A DNA stretch of 64,000 nt from positions 1,621,594 through 1,685,593 of the forward strand of contig JANVCC010000071.1 in the NCBI GenBank assembly GCA_025345505.1, written 5' to 3'. The stretch comes from Todiramphus chloris collaris (lineage: Eukaryota > Chordata > Aves > Coraciiformes > Alcedinidae). The notes under the pieces were generated by a model. It did not search any database. It was not told where the DNA came from and saw nothing but the letters and a program-made list of their open reading frames with translations. The translations under genes were made by a program, and so were the position numbers. Positions 1-22,005 of the stretch are shown piece after piece (the stretch's first letter is position 1; every line of letters begins with the position of its first letter).

Positions 1-23
1 GCTCCCTGGGCAGCCCCTCGGCC

Positions 24-11775
<11,752 letters not shown>

Positions 11776-12889
11776 AGCTGTGGGGCGAGGACCTGGGGCT
11801 GGGCCAGGCCAGGGTGGCAGCTGTAGGGACAGGGGGGCCAGGCTGGGCCCAGGGCAGCAGGGACACGGGCTGGGGGTTGGTTCACACCCCAGGCCGAGCT
11901 CCCACCTGCCCCCTCCACCGCTTGGCCCCCGGCTGTCACCAGGCCTCATGAGCTTGGGCCGAGGACAGGGGCACCGGTGCCAGGTGTGGGGGCCAGAGCT
12001 CGACCCGCTCCACCTTCTGTTGTGCTCAACACCCGACCTCAGCCCAGCCATGCCAGAGCAGAGCAGTGCGAGGAGCTGCCTGGCAGCTGCTCTGACTTGA
12101 AAGCAGCTTTTCCCCTAAGCTGGTTTCTCCACGAGGCGATGGAAATGCGGACAGGGTTCGCTCCTCGCTCACCGCCCGACTCCAAAGCGGCTGCTTGAGA
12201 TTTGGTGGCAGCCGGAGGTCCCAGTACCCCCAACCCCGCGCTGGGGGAGAGATGATCTCCTGGGTGCTGAGGGCTGTGAGCAGGGACGAGCTCGAGCGTG
12301 TCAAAGAGCTCTTTTTGGCAGCACGGGCAGCGCCCGGCGGGCACGATGGGATGTGCCCGACTAGGGGGCTTCACCCGGGCTTTGGGAAGTCAGCAGTGAC
12401 GGGGAGCAGGCAGGTCCTGGGTGGGTTCGTGTTCCTCCGTGTCACCCTGAGAGGGAACGGTTGCTCCTGCCGGGCCGTGCAGTGCCCCGGGCTCGCTGGA
12501 GGTGCCATTCCCACGGCGTGTGACGCGCTGCGATGGCGGGAGAGCGCGACGGCGGGTGCTGCGAGGGCCAGCGCGCCCCATGGCATCACGGGGGCCGTGG
12601 CTGGGGACGTGGTGACACAGACGTGGGCCTGGCCTCCGTCCCACCTCTTTCCATCTTCTCGGTGCCGGCTGGGGGGTCAATCGCCGAGTCGGTGCGGTGC
12701 TGCAGGCGAGCCCTGCTCGGGGGTGGGTGTCCAGCGTCCGCCTGATGCTCCTGAAGGCCTCTCCACCCCGGCACTGCCCGTCCCGCGTCCCCCCGAGGAG
12801 GAGGAGCAGGGCTCGCAGTTGTGCTGTGGGAATAAAGCTCACGGGAGCTCCCGGCTGGCAGGGCGTGTGTCTGTCCCCGGGGGGGGGGT
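11776..12889. other. Intergenic stretch between HDGFL2 and UBXN6, no assigned gene
   Basis: Moderately GC-rich unique sequence with no CR1. A plus-strand AATAAA stands at 12831-12836. A minus-strand open frame around 12374-12039 encodes a Cys-Pro-Cys-Cys-containing peptide, but no exon chain or family match could be established. It may be untranslated, a non-coding transcript, or spacer. Confidence 0.5.
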
Positions 12890-13361
12890 CGGGCCCACCG
12901 ACCTCCAGCCCGCTCCGCGGGGCGGGAAGCGAAGCCTCTGCGTCCGTTGCGGGGGCCGCGGGTGAGGCGGGGGCCGGGCCCTGGGCCCGGGCGGAGAGAA
13001 GGGCCCGATTGCTGCTGCTTGCGGCTCCCTCCGCTCAGGCCGCGCCCCAGGGTCTGCTGTGGTGCCGCGGAGCGCCCGTTCCAGGCCGGTTTGGGGAGGC
13101 GGGGGCTGCGGTTTCCTCCCGGGGGCTGGGGGTGCCGGGCTGGGGTCCGCGGGGTCCCGCCCCCCGGTGCCCCGCAGGCCCTGGAGGACCGCGGGGGCCA
13201 TAGAGCAGCGCGAGCCTAGAGCGGCGCTCGGGGGCAGGGCGAGGGCCACGCCCCTTCCGGTTGCGGTGCCGTGGGCGGGGCGGAAGAGCGGGAGGGGCGT
13301 GGCGGTCCCGGTCCCCGTCCCGTCCCGTCCAGGTCCCGGTCCCGGTCCCGGTCCCGCCGCC
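12890..13361 (+). promoter_or_regulatory. UBXN6 promoter / CpG island
   Basis: CpG-dense sequence up to the UBXN6 ATG. It contains an ETS-type CTTCCGG at 13254-13260, GC boxes at 13273-13280 and nearby, and tandem GGTCCC runs just before the start codon. There is no TATA box. The CpG island continues through exon 1. Confidence 0.7.
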
Positions 13362-16300
13362 ATGCGCAAGTTCTTCCAGGAGATCAAGGCCGACCTGAAG
13401 TTCAAGACCGCGGGTCCCGGGCAGAAGCTCTCGGAGCCGTCTCGGTACGGGGGAGGGGGGAACCCTCCGGTACCGGCGGGGGGGTGAACGCCATTCCCGG
13501 GCGGGCCGGAGCGGCGAGCGGGGCTGAACCGGGGGGGGAGCCGCCCCCCTGCACCCCGTCCCTGGGGAGCTGGGGCTGCTCTGGGCAAACCCAGGAGCCG
13601 GGAGGGGAACCGGGCCGAGGCTGCTCAGAGACACCGGCCGGGCTGGGACCGACCCCGGGGGCTCGGTGCCTGACACTCCCCGCGGTGCCCGAGCTGCCCT
13701 CTCCGCGGGGAGCTGACACTCACCGGGCAGCGATGCAGCCGCACCGGGGCAGCCGGTTCTCCAGCTTCCTCCCCCGGGGGTACGGGGCTGGTTACTTGCG
13801 TTCGTGGCCACGGCCAAGCCCGCGGGCCGGTCGGTCACGGGGCTGTCATCTCAGCGCGGGTTCCCAGCCCGTCTCCTCCCGCCCTGCGCAGGGTCCCCAA
13901 GGAGAAGCCCAAAGCCGAAGCGGCCCCGAAGCCCCGTCAGGGACCGACGGATGAAGCACAGATGGCGGCGGCCGCGGCGCTGGCCCGGATGGAGCTGAAG
14001 ACCAAGGCCAAGCCCCTGTCCTCCCAGGAGGCCATCAAGAACCAGGGTAGGAGCTCCCCGGAGGGCACGGGGCCACCCCAGGGACAGCCGGACAGGCTGG
14101 CGTGGGTGTCGAGTGGCACAGAAAACAGGGTCACGGTCACCTGGGGGCTCATGGGCCAGGGATGGAGCACCCAGGAAGGTGTTGGGTGTCCCCAGGGCAG
14201 AACGAAGTCCTCTAAAAAACTTTAGAGCCTCTGCCCCAAGCTCTGCCATAACCCGGGTTTGTCTCTCCTAGTGAGAAAAGAGCTGATGGCCGAGGCTGCT
14301 GCGAGCGGGAAAGGGCTCTCGGCAGCAGAGAAGGTGAGAGATGCTGCTGCTCCCTGCTCGGCAGCCTTGGTCCGAAAAAAACCAACCCAAGAAAAACCCC
14401 ACCAAAGCTTCCTGTGTTCAGCTCAGCACTGTGTGTTTCTCCTTTAGGACCTCCCGTCCCCCGAGGCAGAAGGAGCAGCCGCCCCCTCAGTGTCAGGGGT
14501 TTATTTCCTTTGCCCGTTGACCGGCGTGGTTGTGAGGAAAGACGAGAAGGAAAAGCACCTCCGAGAAGCCATCCAGTCGGTAAGGCCACGGAGTCACAGA
14601 ACACCAGGTTGGAAGGGACCTCAAGAATTATCTGGTCCAACGTTCCTCCTGTTTTAACTCCTGCCTGGCTCCCCTTCTTCCCATTTTGTGGCACAGGTCC
14701 CATGGAGTAGTGACCTCTCCAAGCCTTCACCCTCTCCTTGTAGAATCCTCACCCTTCCCTTCATGCAGAGGAGCTTCAGCTTCTCTCCTTCTCCCCCAGT
14801 ATTTCTCTGTAGACCCAGTGGCTGCCTCCATCATGGAGATTCACACCTTCAACAAGGACCGGGAGAAAGTACGAGTGGGCGTGGAGACCATGGCCAAGTA
14901 AGTGGGTGGTTGGAGGACTGGCAACTTGTCCCTTCCTTGCAAGGCCAGAGGGCAGGTGGGTTTTCTTGCTGTGCTCCAGGAAAAATCTGAAAAAAAACCC
15001 CAACAAACTAAAGCTGAATCCTTGAACCATCTGAAGTGTCAGTTGGGATAAGGTCAGCATCATCTCAGAGATGTTTGAAGAATTAGTCACTAGTTTAAGA
15101 GGTTTGGGAGCTGCTGGTTGGGATTAGCCACCCTCATCTTCTCTCTGGCCTGGGCATGAAACTCTGATGTATTTTAGTTTCCTCAGTTTTCACCAAATGG
15201 TTGGGGTTGGAAGGGACCTCTGGGAATCATCTGGTGCCATCCCCCTGCTCCATCCAGCAGGGGCACCCAGAGCAGGGGCCCAGCAGCGCAGTGTCCAGGG
15301 GGGGTTGGGATCTCTCCAGAGAAGGAGACTCCACAGCCTCTCTGGGCAGCCTGGCACAGGCTCCCACACCCTCACACCAAAGAACTTTCTCCTCCTGCTC
15401 AGGTGGAACCTCCTGGGTTCCAGTTGGTGCCCGTTGCCCCTTGTCCTGTCTCTGGTCACCACTGAGGAGAGTCTGGCCCCATCCTCTTCCCCTCTTCAGC
15501 TCTTGCTCAGCATTGCTCAGCTCCCCTCTCAGGCTGCTCTTCTCCAGCTGCACAGCCCCAGGGCTCTCAGCCTGTCCCCAGCACAGAGATGCTCCAGCCC
15601 CTCAGCATCTCTGTAGCCTCTGCTGGACTCTCCAGTAGCTTCTTGTGTGTCTTGAACTGGGGAGCCCAGCAGTGGACACAACACTCCAGAGGTGGCCTCA
15701 GCAGAGTAGAGGGGCAGGAGAACCTCCCTTGAGCTGCTGGCCAGTCTTGGAATGCCCCCCAGGAGCCCACTGGTCTTCCTGGCCATGAGGGCCCAGTGCT
15801 GGCTCATGGGCAGCTTGTCTACCAGCTCTGGTATCTGTGAGAATTGCTGCGAGGTCTGTCAGTCTGTTCCTACCCCTTGGGGTAGCACCTCCTGAAGTTC
15901 CTGCTGGGATCCACACGGTGCATGCCTCTTCCTGCAGATACCTGGATAACATCTATCTCCATCCAGAGGAGGAGAAGTATCGGAAAATCAAACTGCAGAA
16001 CAAAGTATTCCAGGTGAGGTCTGGACTCCTGCGGATGCTCTGCCAGGGGAAGTCCTTGCCTGGAGCTCACTACAGCTTAACTCTTTCCTTCCAGGAAAGG
16101 ATAAGCTGCCTGGAAGGGATCCAACGATTTTTCCAGGCTATCGGGTTCGAGACAAGAACGCTGCCTGTTCCAGGACAAGGCAAGAAACCTCAGTGTGTTG
16201 AACTGGAGTCGGGACTTGGAGCAGTGGTGGGACAGCCCAGGGGAGGCTGGTGAGGCAGCTCTGGCCACTCAGAGCTCCACGGGCTGTGCCAAAGGCTGTG

Positions 16301-18186
16301 GCAGAAGCAGCCCCTCACCTTGCAGCTTCCACGGCAAAACCCGGCAGTGGGTGGGGGTCCCGGCCCTTAGAGCACGCGCGTTACTCCTGTAAAGAACCAG
16401 CCCCTCAGATCCTGCCCTTTTGCTTGCAGAGAGCACAGAGGAGTACTACGTGCTGAAGGAAGAGATGCTGACCAGGCTGGAAGACCTCAAAGACTACAAA
16501 GAGCAGCTTTTAAGCTCGGAACCCGTGAGAGCCCAGCTGGATCGCCAGCCCTGCCTCTTCCAACCCTCCCCCGAAGCCGCTCGCTTCGAGCTGCCCAACG
16601 ACTTCTACAACCTGACAGCAGAAGAGATCAAACGAGAGCAGCGGCTGCGGTGAGCTCGGGAGGAGGTGCTGCCAGCAGGGGTCCTGTCCTCCTCCTTCAC
16701 GCTAACACCCGCTCTCTCTCTAAAGGACAGAAGCGGTGGAAAAGGCTTCGATGCTGAGGACCAGAGCCATGCGCGAGAGGGAGGAGCAGCGGGAAGCGCG
16801 GAAGTACAGCTACACCCTGCTGCGCGTCCGCTTTCCCGACGGATACATCCTCCAAGGTCAGCGACTTCTTACCCCTTCCTTTCCGCACCCCCTCCGAAGC
16901 TCCTCGGAATCCTTGTAGCGCAAGAACTGGACTAATGAAGCAGGTTTTGAGATGGTGCTGGTAGGAGAAAGCAACACAAGAAAAAAAAAGGGAGCTGAGA
17001 AACCCTTTCTCTAGGAACTCTTCCCATCTCCAAACCCTCCAGCGGCCCCGGCTTGGGGCTGTGAGCCCGGGCTGAGTGGAGAGGGAAGGATCTTGAGGTG
17101 CTGTTGATTAAAGCATTGCCACCAGCAAGCCGGACTCATTAGATCAGTTCGTTAAGAGTAACCAGCAGCAGGGTGCTGGATACAGGAGAAACCCTCTGCA
17201 CGTTTTGCTGTAGAACTCTGGAAATCATTTCAGGTTTCCCCAGCTTTGTTCGAGCCTGGCAGGGGCTCGCAACAAACGAAGCCCTGTTTTTCTTTGGGGG
17301 AATTCTGCTTTTATGCAGCTCGGTGGACTGGGGCTGTCTCTGTCTCCCTGGCAGCTCATCGAGTTCAGCACCAGTACGTGAGCCCCATGCTCACTGCAAA
17401 GAGGTGAGTTGGTAAATGCCAGCTGCTCTCTCCATCTCTTGCCTTCTCTTCTCCTGGCAGGGACCTTTTATGCCCGGGAATCGATATCTGCGCTCTACAA
17501 CTTTGTGAGAGAAGCTCTCAGAGATGACTGGCTGCCCTTTGAGCTGCTGGGACCTGGAGGGATCAAACTGACTGAGGAGAACTTGGCCTTCAATGAATGT
17601 GGACTGGTGAGTAAAGAAAAAGGAAAAAAAAAAAGTAGGTGGTCCCTTCCACAGTAGGGTCTTCAGGGTGGCTGGGGCAGCTGCTGCTCAAGAAGTTTGC
17701 GTCTTCTGCTCAGAGCCCTTCTTTTTTAGCACGAGGAAAGAATTAACTGCTTGAAGGCTTCTGGTTCAGGGCTAGTAGGTCTCTCTGGAAGGGTCTGCAG
17801 CAGACACAGGTCAGGGTCTCTGTCCAAGGGTCAGCAGCCACCTTGTGAGGAGAGGGACAGCAGCAACCGAGGCAAGAGTGGCTCTAGCACGAGGCTCCCG
17901 AGAGACAGCCCAAAGCAGCGTCCTCTGAGGAGCTGCTCCCAGCACCCCCTTTTTAGTTAACTCTTGCCAAGTTTTTCCGGGTCTGTGAACGCACAGAGGG
18001 CGGGGGGAGGTCGGATAAGAACGTTGCTGTGGCTGAAGAACTTGCTTTTTCCCGTGGCAGGTGCCCTCGGCCCTCCTGAGCCTGGCCTGGGACGCGGGGG
18101 TGATGGCAGACATTCAGGCAGCAGAGGAGCAGCCGCCCAGCCCCCTGAAGCCAGAACTGCTCGCCCGAGCCCAGACCCTCTCCTGA
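13362..18186 (+). CDS. UBXN6: UBXN6 (UBX domain protein 6, UBXD1), complete, 11 exons
   Basis: Cofactor of the AAA ATPase p97/VCP, known to act with p97 in endolysosomal sorting (for example caveolin), damaged-lysosome clearance and ER/mitochondrial quality control. Exons: 13362-13444, 13892-14046, 14272-14333, 14448-14579, 14800-14897, 15938-16013, 16095-16179, 16430-16649, 16726-16856, 17461-17606, 18061-18186. The frame closes to 437 codons (human 441) and begins [20 protein letters not shown]. The Ala-rich segment of exon 2, residues about 48-60, matches the N-terminal p97-contact region of the family. PUB is about 150-235 and UBX about 332-410. All introns are GT-AG except the one after exon 7, which has a GC donor. 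A canonical AATAAA begins at the base after the stop. It is divergent from HDGFL2 and convergent with CHAF1A, as in human. Confidence 0.96.
14588..14655 (-). mobile_element. CR1 LINE 3' end, short
   Basis: GTTGGAAGGGACCTCAAGAA and TCTGGTCCAACG, next to a degenerate TCACAGAACACC, mark a CR1 terminus in the UBXN6 intron after exon 4. Confidence 0.7.
14800..16179 (+). CDS. UBXN6: UBXN6 exons 5-7: PUB domain
   Basis: Residues 145-231, carried by three exons. Markers include [16 protein letters not shown] in exon 5, [20 protein letters not shown] in exon 6, and [18 protein letters not shown] in exon 7. In the family the PUB domain binds the C-terminal tail of p97. The intron between exons 5 and 6 (14898-15937) carries a CR1 fragment. 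Confidence 0.93.
15190..15835 (-). mobile_element. CR1 LINE fragment
   Basis: About 650 bases of CR1 in reverse, from GGTTGGAAGGGACCTCTGGG to the segment around CCATGAGGGCCCAGTGCTGG. It shares the block CAGAGAAGGAGACTCCACAG with four other copies in this window. In UBXN6 intron 5. Confidence 0.9.
16726..18186 (+). CDS. UBXN6: UBXN6 exons 9-11: UBX domain and C-terminus
   Basis: Residues 304-437. Exon 9 starts with a charged helix and runs into [18 protein letters not shown], strand 1-2 of the ubiquitin-like fold. Exon 10 has [20 protein letters not shown] and [13 protein letters not shown]. Exon 11 starts [11 protein letters not shown] and ends [11 protein letters not shown] before TGA. In UBXD1 the UBX domain is known not to be the main p97 contact, and no classical FPR loop is seen here. 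Confidence 0.93.
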
Positions 18187-18192
18187 AATAAA
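18187..18192 (+). terminator. UBXN6 poly(A) signal AATAAA directly after the stop codon
   Basis: The TGA is 18184-18186 and AATAAA starts at 18187. If used, the 3' UTR would be only some 20-30 nt. No other AATAAA is obvious in the next several hundred bases on the plus strand. Confidence 0.7.
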
Positions 18193-19344
18193 AGGGAGCC
18201 GAGGCAGTGCTGGTGGTTTTAGACCGTTCCCTTCTTTCCCCCCACGTGGGCTGGTGGGCCTTCCAGTGCCAGGAGCTGAGAAATGAGTCTGGTTTAGCTC
18301 TAGAGCAGGAGTCCAGCTTGGGGCAGGTCCCGGCAGCCCTGCGGGCACCTCCACCCCTCCAGCAGCCGTACGGGAAAGGGGTCTGGCCCAGTAAGACACC
18401 TACAGGACTGCTCGGAGTGGTTTCCAACCCCAGGTTCTAGCAGTGACTGCTGGAGGGGTTTCCAGGACCATGCTCTCTTCCCAGGAATGGGGGGGATTAG
18501 CTCCCAGTACACCAGGCTGGTTTAGCAATCACGTGAGCCTGGATATCAGGCTGGGCTTAGACCTCAGCTTTTCCTTTTGCTTCTGTGTGCACTGAAAACT
18601 CCTACTGGAGAGAATATATTTAGATAAAATTACACTTAGTCTGATTAAAGGGAGTATTTAAAGACTTGGTTCTGTTCAGAGTTATTCGAATGGCCATGCT
18701 GCGGTCAGCACTGGTGTTACTGGTGCAGCTGTGGTGTTACCCAGCTTCTCCCCTCATGGCACCTACAGGCAGAGCAGAAGGCTGACAACAGGCAGCAGCT
18801 ACTCACTGGTGAGAGATTCAACCTCCAGCTACAGCCAGGATTTTGGGCAACTAATCCATCGACTCACGAGCCACAAAACATTAAAGCTGGGTATAAGTTT
18901 GGTACATCCAGAAACCAGTTTGATGCTAATTTGGCCCTGTATACTTAAATCTTAAGGTTTTCCTGGGGGTGGTTAGAGAAACTGCTCCATCTACAGCTTG
19001 CAGCAACACAAACAAGCAACCAGTACCTACCCCTGCTGTGTGATCAGTCCTGGTCTATCCCAAAATAGAAGACAGAAAAAAAACCCCAGGAGTGCGTTCT
19101 TTTCCATCTTTTAAAGCCCTGCTGCTGTTTTCTGTAGCAAGGAAGACCACAAACAGGAGGATGTAGATAACAAATTCAAATATAATTGTACATCATTTAT
19201 ACCCAAGGCCATGCTATACAACATTATGAACAGAGTAACTCCCCCCGTGGCAGCACAATGAGCTTATTCCAGAAATCCCTCGCGCTCCTTTCAGATAACT
19301 TCAGTATCTTCCAGTACAAAGAAGTATCAAAATTTCAATAATGC
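18193..19344. other. Intergenic tail-to-tail spacer UBXN6/CHAF1A
   Basis: About 1.15 kb of mostly AT-richer unique sequence between the two convergent genes. No ORF of substance, no CR1 and no RNA gene were recognised. A downstream UBXN6 cleavage region is expected at its left edge. Confidence 0.6.
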
Positions 19345-19350
19345 TTTATT
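19345..19350 (-). terminator. CHAF1A poly(A) signal (AATAAA on minus strand)
   Basis: Forward TTTATT at 19345-19350 reads AATAAA on the minus strand, about 260 bases past the CHAF1A stop. It is the first canonical signal downstream, so 19351-19608 is the likely 3' UTR. Confidence 0.65.
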
Positions 19351-19608
19351 AAGGACAGATTAATATGCAGTAATTTTTGTTGTTGGGTTTGTTTTTTGTT
19401 TGGTTGTTGGGGTTTTTTTTCTTTTTTTAGGCTAAAAACTAGAACTAAAAAAAAATGTAAGCTTCCATCTGGTCCAAAGCAGAACAAAGTGCTGTCTTCT
19501 CTTTACAAGAAATATGGAATACTTTCAAGTATCTTGTTCAAAGATACACAAGGTTTGTTTTCTAATTCATTCTACATACATACAGAGAAGTTAGTAGGCA
19601 TTTAAGTC

Positions 19609-22005
19609 TCAAATGGCATTAGATGGGCTGGTGGTGGTGGTGTCCTGGTGGGTGGCTCCCGAAGCTCTTTCGGTAACTGCCAACGTGGAATCTGCAAAGT
19701 AGAAGAGGTGTTGGTTTGGGTTTGCTTTTTGGTTTTAGTATCATAAAATCAGACTGGTTTGGGTGGGAAGGGACCTTTCAAGGTCACCTCACCCAATTCC
19801 CTTGCAGGGAGCAGGGCCATCTGCACCTAGAGCAGGGTGCTCAGAGCCCCGGGCAACCTCCCCTGCAATGGTGCCAGGGATGGGGCAGCCACCACCTCTC
19901 TGGGCAGCCTGGCACAGGCTCTCCCCACCCTCAGCACCAACAATTTCTTCTTCTCTCCAGTCTGAATCTCCCTCTTGGAGTTTAAACCATCCCCCCCTTG
20001 TCCTGTCCCAACAGGCCCTGCTCAAAAGTCCCTCCCCATCTTTCTGCCAGGCCCCTGGCAGTGCTGCCAGGCCCCCAGAAGGTCTCCCCTTGGGGAGCCT
20101 TCTCCTCTGCAGGCTGAACCCCCCCAGCTCTCCCAGCCTGGCTCCCAGCAGAGGGGTTCCAGCCCTCCCAGCATCGCTGGGGCTCCTCTGGCCCCGCTCC
20201 ACCAGGTCCCTGTCTCTGCTGTGCTGAGCACTCCCGAGCTGGCCCCAGCACTGCAGGGGGGTCTCTCTCTCTCTGCCCAGAGCCCTGGGAGCAGAGGGGC
20301 AGGATCCCCCCCCTCCCCTGCTGCCCACGCTCTGAGGTGCAGCCCAGGGTGCCAGTGGCTCTGGGCTGTGTGCTCACAGGGCTGGCTCAGCTCCTCACCC
20401 CCAAGTCCTGCTCCTCAGGGCTGCTCTCAATCCACCCCCAGCCTGGGTTGATAGCAGGGGTTGCCCTGACCCAGCAGCAGGATCCTGCACTTGGGTTTGT
20501 GGAGCCTCATGAAGTTCACCCAGACCCACCTCTAGAACCTGTCGACTCGAGGCTTTATCTGTCTTTTCTCTCTGTTGCAAGCCTCCTTTTCAATACTATT
20601 TCCAAACTGCTTTTAATACTGGGTTAACATCAACCCAGAATACAAAAATCACTTCAAACATAAAAAGGATTTTCACAATCTTTTCAGTGCTTTTGACTCA
20701 GGCAGTGTTGAAAAAATAAAACACATGTTGCCTGGGTGTCAACAAAGCCCGAGGAAGGCGAGGTGCTGAACGGGAGCTCACAGACCCAGAGCCAGGCTTT
20801 CATCTCAAGTGAGCACGAGCAGCTTAAGATTAAACACAAAGCTTCTTGTCAAGCACTTGTACTGTCTGCTGCAGGAGAGAGGAGGAAGGCAGGAGCAGCA
20901 GAGACTGAGAGGAGAACCCAGGGAGGTGGAGATCAGGTCAGGCCACAGAATGCAGGGCTCGGGGAATACGCACGAGCACTTAGCTGTAAATTAGAGGAGC
21001 TGCCCAACACCAAACCCCGCTCTCCTTAAGCCAGGCCGTGAAAGGGCTCTATTGTCAGAGGTAAGAGAGGGCTTGGGGGTTCTGAGAGTGGTTTGGAGGA
21101 GCTGAATGTGCATCGTGGGGTTGGTGTTGAGTCACTGAGCTGTATGATCACGTATTAAAACCTCCCTGGGACAAAAGGAGCCGCTCCACAGCCTCATCCC
21201 ACCACTCTGGATCAGCAGCCTGACAAGACAGGCTATAGAATCATGGAATTGTTTAGGAGGGAAGAGACCTTTAAGATCATCAAGTCCCATCATTAACCCA
21301 GCACTGTGTCAAGGGCTTTGAAAGCTCCTCTCCAAGGGATAACCAGGACACAAATACGAGACTGCTCTCATTCTAGAGTGTTGATCAAAGCCCTCACCTG
21401 GCAAACATCCAAGAGCCAGGTTCTTCTCTGCTGTTATCTACTCAGAGTGCACACCTAAGGCTTCAAGGGATGGCAGAGGGGAGTTCTGAACCAGACCTTG
21501 TTAGTCCTGGAAGGGCTCTGAACAGAAGTGTGTGTGTGCCCCAGAGACCAGCCCTGCTCAGCAACATCAACCGGTGTAAATGTGATCTGCTGCTACTGAC
21601 CCCAAGGTTCACTCTTCTTACCAGGGGGAAAAAACCAAACATTAAAATGGTAAGAGCAGTGCCCAGTGCTGCTCAGTCAAAGGGGAGGGGGGGGAAGGTC
21701 AAAGGGGAGGGAGTAGGATGGAGAAGACCAAAGGAGCATCAAGAATAGAAGATGAAAAGCAGAAGTGCCCAGAATGAAACAGCTACAGAGAGGATCACAA
21801 GACTTGGCAAAAAAGCATCAGAAAAAACTACACCAGGTTTAGCTACACATGGTTCCCGTTCTCCCTCGCGGGAGCATCTGCCAAGAGGCTGCTATCAATT
21901 TATCACCCCACCTTTGCCTGGCTGTACATCCACGATCATGCAGTCGTCATCTTCCTCGTCTTCCTCGGTGTCTGCCTGAAATCCATCCATCTCTGCAGCT
22001 TCAGC
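19609..22005 (-). CDS. CHAF1A: CHAF1A last two exons
   Basis: Exon 22005-21912 encodes [20 protein letters not shown] and matches the human acidic tail. Exon 19691-19609 encodes a short Thr/Ser tail ending in SPSNAI before TGA. The very C-terminus is poorly conserved and its exon is assigned mainly from splice signals, frame and the downstream AATAAA. The intron between them (19692-21911) contains two CR1 fragments. Confidence 0.8.
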
